In this document: positions 1-10,303 of the stretch, in pieces
Layout: every line of letters begins with the position of its first letter
Position numbering within the stretch: position 1 is the first letter of the stretch
Origin: Globodera rostochiensis
Lineage: Eukaryota; Nematoda; Chromadorea; Rhabditida; Heteroderidae
Direction of reading: 5' to 3'
NCBI GenBank assembly: GCA_018350325.1
Contig: JAEVLN010000010.1
Span: forward strand, 1,240,001 to 1,304,000
DNA length: 64,000 nt
Translations under genes and position numbers: made by a program
Notes under the pieces: generated by a model
What the model was told of the DNA's origin: nothing
What the model saw: the letters and a program-made list of their open reading frames with translations, nothing else
The model's database searches: none

Positions 1-839
1 TATTATGCTAAGGGGGGATAAGATTTTTAATTTTTTGTCGGATTTTGTTTGCCAAAATTGTAAAGCACAGATTTGCCACTAAAAAAAGAAATCCCATGGG
101 CCTCAGCTTTTAAGTAGAGCGCCCCATTATTTATATATTTGGGGTAAAAATTGTTTGTCTGCTGTGGGGGGGGGGGGGGGGAAGTAATTCATTATGCACC
201 ACAAAATCCCATTGAAAATTATATCCATTTTTTTGTCGCTTTTGGTGGGAAAGTTTTCTCATATTTTAAGCTTATGAAAGAAGTAAAAACGAGAGATAAG
301 AATTCAAAATCACCTTTTTTGAATTGTTGGAGTTTTTATTTTTTTTGAAGAATATTGTTTGAAGATGTTATGAAATTTAAAACTTTTGAAAGTGTCTTTA
401 ACGCGATCTGTAAAAAATAGAATAAAATATGCGCTAATAGACTAAATATACCAATTCATGCGTAATATAAAATATTCTCAAAAACTCCTAAATATGAATT
501 TATATGGACTTTCAAAGAAAGCGCTTTTTTGGAAAAACATATATAATTATGTTTGGTAAAAAATAAAACATTAACGTGATTATTGTTGCAAATAAAATAT
601 ATTAAATATAAAAAATATATAAATTTTGATAAATTCCAAAACATATGCCTAAACGTGAGAATTTGTTTTACGAAAGCAAGGAAATATGAAAACCATAAAA
701 ATCGCATCTCTCTCTTTGCTGCATCATCATTTTAGTCATTTTTGCAAAGGAATTTTTTCAATAGCTCAGACCCATCCGTCAGTAGTGTTGATAAACTGAC
801 TAATATGCAAAATGTTTTATCGTGAAAATATTTGAAAAT

Positions 840-920
840 ATTTATTTCCGAGACTCAAGACCGAGACCCAAAAAACCCGAGACTTTTCTCGAGTCGAGAC
901 CGAGACTCTCGTGCATCACT
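840..920. repeat. CGAGAC word-repeat element
   Basis: Short stretch made of the words CGAGAC, GAGACT and TCTCGAG in both orientations, ending GTGCATCACTA. Related stretches lie near 39115-39250 and 40570-40650, and a complete copy with terminal inverted repeats is at 42684-42803. Probably a non-autonomous DNA element remnant. Confidence 0.5.
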
Positions 921-937
921 AGTATTTATGCACGCGG

Positions 938-1136
938 ATTAAACATTTGATAGTGAATTTGATCAAATAAAAGCCGAGTTAAAGCGAGACGGATTCAAAA
1001 ATTCATATAAATGATAGATAAAACTATCTCAAAAGATTTTGGCATAACTGATAGAACAATTTGCATATGGAAAAGTGAACTTGGCCAAATCAGTGAGTTT
1101 TTCGAGCCCAATTTTATTATTTATATTTATATTTAA
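938..1136 (+). pseudogene. Decayed inverted copy of the helix-turn-helix gene
   Basis: Read on the plus strand, this stretch matches the second helix-turn-helix module of the gene at 1283-2281 (KAELKR, TDRTI, ELGQ, SEFFEPNF) and continues into what is intron sequence in the parent gene. It carries a one-base deletion near 949 and two adjacent in-frame stops near 1010, so it cannot be translated. It is probably the residue of a small inverted duplication or of an older family member. Confidence 0.7.
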
Positions 1137-1282
1137 ATTGTAAATTAAAATCATCAGATGCCAAATCGTTTTTTTACAAATCATTGACCAGTCAGTCATT
1201 CAAATACTCTCCGAATTCGAGGGCCCAATTTCCTGAACATTTGCCGCGGCATTTTCTTACACAGAATGTACATCGACAGAAT

Positions 1283-2281
1283 TTATTGTAAATGAAATTG
1301 CTGTCGTTTAAATTGCTTTTTCCATCTACACAAAGTGAATCTGCTGATGTTCAGGCTTTTGGCAATATCCTTGTCATGAATTTTATTGCCCTTAATTTCA
1401 TAATAACGTATCATCAATTCCTTATGGTTATGTTGTGGTGCTTTAAAAGAATTTTTTAATTAATAAAAAATAAAAATAAATTTGGGTTCGAAAAACTCAC
1501 TGGTTTGGCCAAGTTCACGTTTCCATTTGTAAATTGTTCTATCACTTAGCCCCAACTCTTTTGCGACAGTTTTATCTAATTCATTTTGAGAGTTTTTGAA
1601 TCCGGCCCGCTTTAACTCGGCTTTCATTTGATCAAATTTCTCTACCAAATGTTTACGTTGTTCTTTTCCATTGGGGTTTCCACTTATGCCTAATTCTTTT
1701 TTCCATTTATATATTTTTTTGCGACTGACTTTTAAATGTTTAGCAATTTTCTCCTCAATTTGATTCCTTTCTTTATTCGAATATTTTTGCTTAAATTCGT
1801 TTTTCATTGCGTGGAATTTGTCGATAATTGTACGTTTTCGCTCATCTTCAGCAATAAGTTCTTCCCCATTTTTGGTATTCTCAGAGTGATCAAACTCGGT
1901 GAGAGGGAGATTCTGATCAGTTGAATTGGGTTCAATTTGTCCAAAGTGATCAGACTCTGTGAGAGGAGGATTCTGATTAGTTGAATTGGATTCAAATTGT
2001 CGAAAGTGATCAAACTCGGTGAGAGGAAGATTTTGATCAGTTGAATTGGGTTCAATTTGTCCAAGCTGGGTGTTCTGCCGGTCGATTTGGTGATGGACAT
2101 TTTTTCCAAAGATTGTTGGCGGCGTTTTCAAATTTTCGGCTTCATCTTTGTCCCACCATTCATCTACGAATAATTCGTCAAATGTTGGGAGTGGCAATTC
2201 CTCCAATTGTACGGCTTCGGATTTGTCCATTAAATTTGTACCAAAGAATAAAATCAAAATTAAAATCCAAAATTCTCCCAT
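1283..2281 (-). CDS. Secreted protein with tandem repeats and three helix-turn-helix modules
   Basis: Two-exon gene: exon 1 at 2281-1501, a 60-bp intron at 1441-1500 with donor GTGAGT and acceptor TTTAAAG, exon 2 at 1440-1283. The exons join in frame to give 312 aa. Residues 1-23 form a signal peptide (hydrophobic LILILFF core). A middle region repeats a unit around QIEPNSTDQNLPLTEFDHF three times, with NST glycosylation sites. Two basic modules follow, each ending in a helix-turn-helix signature (KIYKWKKELG and TIYKWKRELG). The second exon adds a third, diverged module (FTLCRWKKQFKRQ) that is missed if the intron is ignored. The modules resemble the DNA-binding helix-turn-helix of transposases and Psq-type factors. 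A secretion signal on a DNA-binding-like protein is unusual and could suit an exported effector, but that role is inference. A decayed inverted copy lies just downstream. Confidence 0.75.
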
Positions 2282-3240
2282 TTTATTTAGGCAAAATAAC
2301 CTCTGAATTTAGGTTGCATTTATATGAAATTTCATTCATTTTCTAATTTAAATAGAAAATTCGGTATGAGAAAATTTGCCAATTTAAAAATATCTCTAAA
2401 AAGTTCTTATTTATAAAATAATAAATATTTTAATTTTTACAATATAATAATATTGAAGGTAAGACAGCCCACAATTAATTCCTGACATCTCATAAAATTT
2501 CTCCAAAACCTTTTGAACCATGACCAAATCAATACTCCTGACAATTCGCACAATTCGCAAATATTGTTCTTAAATAAAATCATTTACAAAAATGCGATCG
2601 ATTATGAATAGGCAAATTTAAAAGTATTTAAAATAATTTATAATTAGTTGACCCTGGAGGAAAAAACGACATTACACAGATTTTCCGTTGCTTTTCCTCC
2701 AATTTTATTTTGCGAATGGGGGCTTTTTTTAGTACATTCTTTGTTGAATAACATTTTTTTGTTACAAACTTTTATTTAAAATTTTTAAAGTAAATTAGGT
2801 TTATGAAAAAAACTTCAGAGAAACCTGAGATTCGGAATCCGGTTTTGGGACTATCTGGTTGGCACCAGGGAAATTTCGGATTTTGGATTTAAAATCGTTT
2901 TGGATTTTTGGAATTTCGGATTTCGGGTTTCGGATTTTTTTTTTCCCGATTTTGCCCCTTCTGGTTGGCACCCCGTCCCCGACCCCGCAAATTTAGGCTA
3001 TTTTTGGGGGTTTTCCCCGACCCCGACACTACCAACCACGCAAACCATGATCCCCGAACCCTATCCCCGACTCGAGGTCGGGGTTAACATATACCCCTAA
3101 AGATGGCATCAGCGAGTGACAACATTCATTTTTCGCCGAGAACAGGGATGTAGTTGTGAGTACTTTTTGCTAAAAAATATATTTATGAAATATTCGGAGA
3201 AGGCTGTTAGGACAATGGCAAAGCCGAAGAATGGCATAAA
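2282..3240. other. Intergenic region with CCCCGAC word repeat
   Basis: No convincing gene. From about 2830 to 3090 the sequence is built from GGATTT and CCCCGAC words and ends in CTCGAGGTCGGGG. The same CCCCGAC family recurs at about 25255-25385, at 26135-26250 and inside exon 3 of the RING gene near 28705-28770. Confidence 0.4.
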
Positions 3241-3244
3241 TTAA

Positions 3245-4725
3245 CGCTTGAACAAAAACTGATCAGAATCCTCCTCACTCTCTTTTTAGCACACTATTTC
3301 TTCAAAAAATAAAATGTTCGTAAAAGTAAACTAAAACAATTTTTAGATGGGGTTCATGTCAAAATTACTCTCGCCGCCTGACTCTCTCGTTTTAGCACAC
3401 TATTTCTTCAAAAAATAAAATGCTCAAAAACTAAAACAATTTTTAGATGGGGTTCATGTCAAAATTACTCTCGCCGCCTGACACTCTCTTTTTAGCACAC
3501 TATTTCTTCAAAAAATAAAATGTTCAAAAAGTAAACTAAAACAATTTTTAGATGGGGTTCATGTCAAAATTACTCTCGCCGCCTGACACTCTCTTTTTAG
3601 AACACTATTTCTTCAAAAAATAAAATGTTCGTAAAAGTAAACTAAAACAATTTTTAGATGGGGTTCATGTCAAAATTACTCTCGCCGCCTGACTCTCTCG
3701 TTTTAGCACACTATTTCTTCAAAAAATAAAATGCTCAAAAACTAAAACAATTTTTAGATGGGGTTCATGTCAAAATTACTCTCGCCGCCTGACACTCTCT
3801 TTTTAGCACACTATTTCTTCAAAAAATAAAATGTTCAAAAAGTAAACTAAAACAATTTTTAGATGGGGTGCGTTGATGTCAAAATTACTCTCGCCGCCTG
3901 ACTCTTTTTTTAGCACACTATTTCTTCAAAAAATAAAATGTTCAAAAAGTAAACTAAAAAAATTTTTAGATGGGGTGCGTTGATGTCAAATTACTCTCAC
4001 CGCCTGACACTCTCTTTTTAGAACACTATTTCTTCAAAAAATAAAATGTTCAAAAAAGTAAACTAAAACAATTTTAGATGGGGTTCCTGTCAAAATTACT
4101 CTCGCCGCCTGACACTCTCTTTTTAACACACTATTTCTTCAAAAAATAAAAATTTCAGAAATTAAACTAAAACAATTTTTAGATGGGGTGCGTTGATGTC
4201 AAAATTACTCTCGCCGCCTGACTCTTTTTTTAGCACACTATTTCTTCAAAAAATAAAATGTTCAAAAAGTAAACTAAAAAAATTTTTAGATGGGGTTCAT
4301 GTCAAAATTACTCTCGCCGCCTGACTCTTTTTTTTAGCACACTATTTCTTCAAAAAATAAAATGCTCAAAAACTAAAACAATTTTTAGATGGGGTGCGTT
4401 GATGTCAAATTACTCTCGCCGTCTGACTCTCTCTTTTTAGCACACTATTTCTTCAAAAAATAAAATGTTCAAAAAAGTAAACTAAAACAATTTTTAGATG
4501 GGGTGCGTTGATGTCAAAATTAGTCTCGCCGCCTGACTCTCTCTTTTTAGCACACTATTTCTTCAAAAAATAAAAATTTCAGAAATTAAACTAAAACAAT
4601 TTTTAGATGGGGATCATGTCAAAATTACTCTCGCCGCCTGACTCTATCTTTTTAGAACACTATTTCTTCAAAAAATAAAATGTTCAAAAAAGTAAACTAA
4701 AACAATTTTTAGATGGGGTGCGAAT
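3245..4725. repeat. ~105-bp tandem satellite, about 13 units
   Basis: About thirteen head-to-tail units of roughly 100-108 bp. Each contains TCTCGCCGCCTGAC, TTTTTAGCACACTATTTC, an A-rich block and TTTTTAGATGGGG. Two variants (TTCATGTC and GTGCGTTGATGTC) alternate. A three-unit block from about 3300 to 3600 is repeated almost exactly at 3600-3840, which indicates higher-order amplification. No ORF runs through the array. Confidence 0.9.
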
Positions 4726-5421
4726 CCTTAATCTCGACTTTCACCCAAAATTAAAGTCGATTCCAATTTTATTTAAAGTTTACAAAAATTACTTAGTAAA
4801 TTAATGAAATTAAAATATCTTTATTATTTTGAAGGAAAAATATTTTCAACGTTTTTCAGAACTGAACAGATTCAAAAAAAAGTTGGAACAGTAAAACACT
4901 GGTCATAATCCGAAAAAACCGGTCGGTTAACCGGTCAAAAGTTCTAAACCGGTTACGAAAACTGGGGGTACCGGTTTTTAACCGGTACTGTCCTACCCTA
5001 ATAAGCGCCCAACCATTCACTCTTTCACATAACAAAACCAAAATTTTTAAATTAACTTATAAATTTTAAAAATTAGCAGATGAAGACTTTGCAAATCCCA
5101 ACCGGAACGCCAAAACCGTCCCCAATTGATATTAATTCTGAGACTCTCAAAAATAAGAGACGACAAAAGACACAATTGACCAAATGAATTTGCAAAAAAA
5201 CCTTTCAACACCGATCAGAACAATTTATTTCAGAAGAAAAGCATTGCGGGGTGGGACCTATCACATTCACCTTTTTGTTGGAAAGACAATTCAAATGCTT
5301 TTGATCACAATTTTATCGACATTTTTTCGTCTGTAATGATTTTGATAAACTCTTTTCTTGTCATCGCTTTTGTAACCTTCAAGAAATTAATGTGTTTATG
5401 TAAGCGGATGCTTAAAAATCA
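4726..5421. other. Intergenic region with CCGGTT palindrome repeat
   Basis: No gene seen. Around 4910-5000 the sequence repeats the palindromic word AACCGGTT about seven times and ends ACTGTCCTACCCTAA, another of the word-repeat elements of this window. The rest is plain AT-rich sequence. Confidence 0.4.
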
Positions 5422-7202
5422 TTAGGTAATTATCAATACCAAATTTATGTCCCCATTACTGGTGTCGCTGATGTCCATGAATGCGCCGTTGGGGCAGTAC
5501 TCCGTCTCCTCAATGTTGCCCACACTCAGCGCCGTTACCGTATCCCCCGAGCGTCCAATGTTACCGTACTCCGTCAACGAATTTGCAAAAACCACCAGCG
5601 CTTTTTTGGCCATTTGCGGTCCATGTAACAATTTGTAACAATATAACAGCACTCCGTGATGCGTTGTCTGATCAACAACATTTTTGCTGATTTCATAGTC
5701 GATGATCACTTTCACACCATCGTCACTTCCCAAATCGAGAATGATTGCGTCAGTGTCGGCCAAATTATGGACATTCAATTCAAATGTTTTCAAAAACATA
5801 ATGCCACCGAATATTGGAGGAATGTTCATTAATATTTACATTTTCTTCTTGCGCTTCCGTACCCTTTGCGTAATTATTCTTAAATAAAAAAATAAAAAGT
5901 GTGTTAAATTTATGTGTACCGTTGATGTAGAGGCCGAATCTTCGCTAGGTTTCTTGAATTTTTTAACCAAAATGCCAAATTCACTATCAAATTTTTCGAC
6001 TAACTGAAAATGGGGAAAAATTACATTTGTCATAAATTAATATACCATTTTAAAATGTTTATAACAAAAATGTGGCACTAAATCCTTCAAAAAGACACTT
6101 TGACTTTAACTTTGTCAGTTTTTGGCAGGCGTGGGCACGGATACGAATTTTGTATCCATATCCGTCCGCCCTCAAAATCTCATATCCGTTATCCGTCCGT
6201 ATCCGTGACCTTCCAAAATCCCATATCCGGACAGTTATATCCGCGGATATCCGGATATCCGTGTCCACGCCTAGGTTTTTGGCCTTGGGGCGGGGACGGG
6301 GTGGCATTAATCTCGTCATTAATAATTATCAATTAGTTTACCTTATTAATATTATTCAGATGGATGAAAATTTTGTGGTCTTTGCAATATTCCATTAGTC
6401 CAATTTCAAAATCGATTAGACTTACGGCATCAGTGTTCGCATCTATCAAAATATCAGAAATGTTTTTGTAATTGCCGGCAAAATACGAATGGAAACAAAA
6501 AAAAAAACCCGAATCAAAGATACTAAAATAAATACGACTAGTTTTATTATTGGCTTATCTTTTTGTTAAGTAAATTGTGAATTTGTCGATGATTAAAATT
6601 AGAGTAGAACGGGATTGGAATTTTTAGGAAACTCGGGACCCGGGATTTATAAGTTAAAAATGACTAATTGACTAAAACAAAGATTTGTATTTGGGGTCCT
6701 ATAAGGGAGAATTACTGTCCCAAAAAAGGGCATTTCAGTCTCAATCCCGATCCCACTTTGCTTTAATTAAAATTACGGCTTTTTTCGCCGGACCCTTATT
6801 AAAACATTATAAATTTTGACTAATTACCCGCCATTTTGAATCCCAACTGTACAATCTTTTCAAGCTTAATATGGTAACAGCATATTTGAATTTCCAACGG
6901 CAAATGTTTTTCGGCATTTTTCAAAATTAACTCAATTTTCTTCTTGCCATTGATTAGCAATTCTTCTTCTTCCGAACTTTTCTCGTCAATTTCAGACGAA
7001 GATGGGTAGTATAAATGCTACAAAAGATGCACAAATTAAAATGAGTTTTTTAATTTTAAATCCTTTTTGAAAAAAAACATAAATTTACCAAATCCGAAAA
7101 AACATCGCCCTGCGCACGTACCGCGTTTATGCTTGGAACGAAAAACAGCAATTGGTGGATGATGATAGAAAATAAAGGAGCGTAAAAATAAATCTTTTCC
7201 AT
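5422..7202 (-). CDS. Unrecognised secreted protein gene with a probable frameshift in the last exon
   Basis: Exons on the minus strand: 7202-7089 (signal peptide, MEKIYFYAPLFSIIIHQLLF), 7017-6828, 6442-6342 and 6003-5920. All have GT/AG borders and compatible phases, giving 163 codons. Exon 2 contains a Glu-rich stretch and a segment with CCYHIKLEK. Exon 3 carries DANTDAVSLIDFEIG, and the last exon carries a comparable DTDAIILDL...VIIDYEIS segment, which suggests an internal repeat. The last exon begins at 5878 in frame but reaches a stop at 5780. From about 5790 the next frame is open to 5422 and looks coding (GPQMAKKALVVFANS, EETEYCPNGAF). A single-base indel in 5776-5795 would join them. 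It may be a real mutation, a sequencing error or a mis-drawn exon border. I do not recognise the family. Confidence 0.5.
6125..6275. repeat. TATCCG word-repeat element in intron 3
   Basis: About 150 bp made of TATCCG, ATCCGT and CGGATAT words in both orientations, bounded by GGCGTGGGCACGGAT and ATCCGTGTCCACGCC. These borders are inverted repeats, so this looks like a small foldback transposon inside an intron of the gene at 5422-7202. Confidence 0.6.
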
Positions 7203-10200
7203 TTAAACAAAATTATATTGTAAATTTTTAAAATAAACTGAATTTGTGGAAGTTGTCTGTAAATTTATATTTATAATTTCTTAGTTTAAACGTCACCAAA
7301 TTTTTGTATTACATAATAAAATTTTGGTTGATCGATAATATGATAACATTAAGACTAATTATTGATAAATAATTTTAATCATTTAAGTAGGAAACATACC
7401 TAAGTGAAAAACATTTACGTCACCTTTATGAAATTTTAGTTGGTTAATCGATTAAAAAAATATGACAACATCAAGAATAATTATAAAATATTAGTGTTTA
7501 GTATAATTAGAAATTGGACTCAATAAAAGGTCGGAGAGTAACTCTAATATTAATTATCTAGGTAGGAAACATAATAAAAATATCACCATATACTTCATTA
7601 GTTTGTTAAATTTTGGTTTTCTGAATTCAAATTGAATTTGGACATTTTTGTAAACATCCAAAAAAAACAAAAATCTTAATGCTTTTAAATTCCAAATTTA
7701 GACATTCTTCCGCACTGCTTGTAATTGGTGCCCAGCTTGTGTCAAATCGCTTCTCACAGTATACCGTGAACAATGTTAACGAAATACAAAAGCCTAAGAA
7801 ACTGATCACAACAGCTTTTTAATGTTCAACAAATGGTCCGTTCCGTTTGATCAATCCCCTCCCCGCATTTCGGTGACGTCACGTTCTTAGCCTTGGGCGA
7901 CTCGACGTCGAACGGCGGACGGTGCATAAACGAACACTCAAAAAACAAACATTTTTTTTTGATATTGAACGCGCATTGCTGCAAAACCATTTAAAAAGCA
8001 GGTGCAAATGGTGTGCTTCCCGTCCGAATGTTCTTTCATTCATTGCACTTTTTTACAATATTATATTTAATAACTAATTAATAAATATGCTCAAAATATG
8101 GAAAAATGCCAATGCAGAAGTTCTCAAAATCCTAAAATATGCAATTTCACTTGTAAAAAGCTCAAACCTTAGTTTTTTCTGCATGAGTTGATTCATTTTT
8201 CCAGTTTATACATAGAATTAATTTTTGTTTTTGCTGGATTATCGGGTTATCCATATTCAAACAGAGATTTATTCTTAATACAACCAATACAATTTGGTTA
8301 AATTTGGGGAAAAAATGCTTTAAATTAAAATAGATTTAAAAAATATGTACACATATTATAAATTTGAAGCAATTAAATTGTTTTGCCATTCACCATTGAA
8401 TAGACAAACATATAGAGTAAACGAACGACTTTCTGACACAAAAAAAAATTCTTTGAAGACTTTGCGCATGATTCATTTGATTACCTATTTGGCGTTCCGC
8501 GCGGGGGGGGGGGGGAGGGTATGGCCACAGTCGACGGCCACACCCAATTTGTCCCCCCCCCCCACCACTACTCACACCCAATTCCCATATAATGAATAAT
8601 GATTTGCTCGCGCACTGTGTTGACCGAGTCCGATCCGACCACACCCCCAGAAGAAGTTCTAATTGAATTAGTGCGTTTGCTGTCCCCCACGAGTGCACCA
8701 AAAATGTTTTTGTGTGTTTGGTTGCGTGTTATCATCAGTTCAGGCGTGAATTTTGCTCACCGGGGTCAATTTCGAAGAAAAAAAATGGCTCTCAAATTAG
8801 TTAACCCAGCTCTATATTTACATAGAACGATTGATCGGATTAAAAGCAACTTTTGGCGTTTTATAAAAAATTATCTGCATAAATTTAAATTTTAAAAAAT
8901 GCCCTACAAATTTGCTTGCGGAGACAACAAAAAAATTCTCCAACCGAAACCGAGATCTGGATCTGGCCAAAGTGTGGCATTAATGCCTCCAAAACAACTT
9001 GCGCACTACTTTGAGTGCCCACGCGCAAATCCGTTGACCTTTTTTTTAAATTTGAATTTTTGTGTGCACAGAACCGTTGTTTTTGGCCTCACATCTCCGC
9101 TCCATTCAAAGCGACATTGGGATAACAATATATATATAAATATATCCATTTATGATTAAGTCATAAATAATAATTATTTCGAGTAATAAAGATGAATTTA
9201 AAAAATAAATATATAGGTACCTAATTTATTTTAAAAAATTTTGCGAACTTATTACACACCCTAAATAAGTAAGTAGATGGTAGGTTAAAATTCTAGACGT
9301 TCAAAACCCCTGCCGAGCTAACACGATCATTTTGTTTTTTTACGCACATACTAGTCAGTCCAGTCAGCCCCATTCACATTTCCAATATATTTTTACACTC
9401 CTCAGCAATAGAAGAAACTGTAGAATGTTTAAAATAAGGCAGTTTTTTTCTTTTTTTCCACAAATCAGAGCACATTATCTATCTAACTTTGATTGTTTAT
9501 ATGCCCTCGGGGGAAATGCTTTAGGGAGAGGGGGCTAATTGTTCTTAAAGGTTACATTTTTATAAATGTAGTAATCAAATTAGCTAATTAATACATTTTT
9601 AAAGTGAATAGTTTTGTGTTGAGCGCCACAATTGGTATGACCCGAAAATTCTTTCACTGAATTGGCCCTTGAGGGGTCGTCATCGGTGCAATTATAAATC
9701 GTGCATACCTTGAATGTTCTTTATTCGACGCTAAAATGACTTACCTATTTATATACATTAAGAGCACAGGATGGTACTGACTGGAACTTTTTTGAAAATC
9801 CGGGACTAAAAAAGGTCTCGGTTAAAAAAACCTGTACTAATGGACAAAAAAAACTATTGATAAAAAACTGGGCGAGTTTTGGAGGAATTTGAAAACCCAG
9901 GACCAAAATTTTTCCGGGCACGGGTCATTAGGCCCCCTATTTTTCCGGGTTAAAAATGCGCATCTAATGATTGAGTTACCTCAATTATTTAGTGGGTCTC
10001 TTAATTGACCCGATTTGAACTACTCAAAATTTGGTCCGATTTTTTGTAATTGGCTCAATTTCCATAATAATTTGCACTCTAACTTTACTGACGGGGGAAA
10101 ACTTTGGAACTGAAAAAAATAATAAGATTTAAGCGTCACCTTTCCGCTAAAAATAATGATCAAAATTGTTTAAAAAAATATTTTTGTTGAACCAAGTCTT

Positions 10201-10303
10201 CCTTATTCAATGACAATTTAAGAACGAATTGATCATTCGTCCATCCAATTTATTTTTACTATAATTGGTGCAAAACAAAACTCACAAATCATCATCAAAA
10301 ATA
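7203..10303. other. Intergenic region without a convincing gene
   Basis: No gene model closes here. A hydrophobic frame at 7809-7627 (minus; ISFLGFCISLTLFTVYC) looks like a signal peptide but has no ATG. Poly-G and poly-C tracts lie at 8502-8515 and 8554-8564. At 9770-9960 there is a CCGGGAC word repeat, and at 6600-6760 a related element with ends TAGAGTAGAACGGG and CCCGATCCCACTTTGC. The remainder is AT-rich. Confidence 0.4.
7874..7881. promoter_or_regulatory. Perfect TGACGTCA (CRE/bZIP) palindrome
   Basis: TGACGTCA within GGTGACGTCACG, in a locally GC-rich stretch (7845-7930) that stands out from the AT-rich surroundings and also contains CGACGTCG. This is the consensus for CREB/ATF-type factors. 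It lies about 70 bp upstream of the signal-peptide-like minus-strand frame ending at 7809, so it may mark a promoter. The target gene is not established. Confidence 0.35.

Noticed and set aside
7627..7809. Small secreted protein on the minus strand (ISFLGFCISLTLFTVYC)
   Set aside because: The leader looks real and a CRE palindrome lies upstream. However, there is no ATG after the in-frame TAA, no micro-exon could be found, and the frame ends after 60 codons without a recognisable domain.
8390..9160. Several short frames on both strands
   Set aside because: They are created by poly-G/poly-C tracts and lack splice support, leaders or domains.
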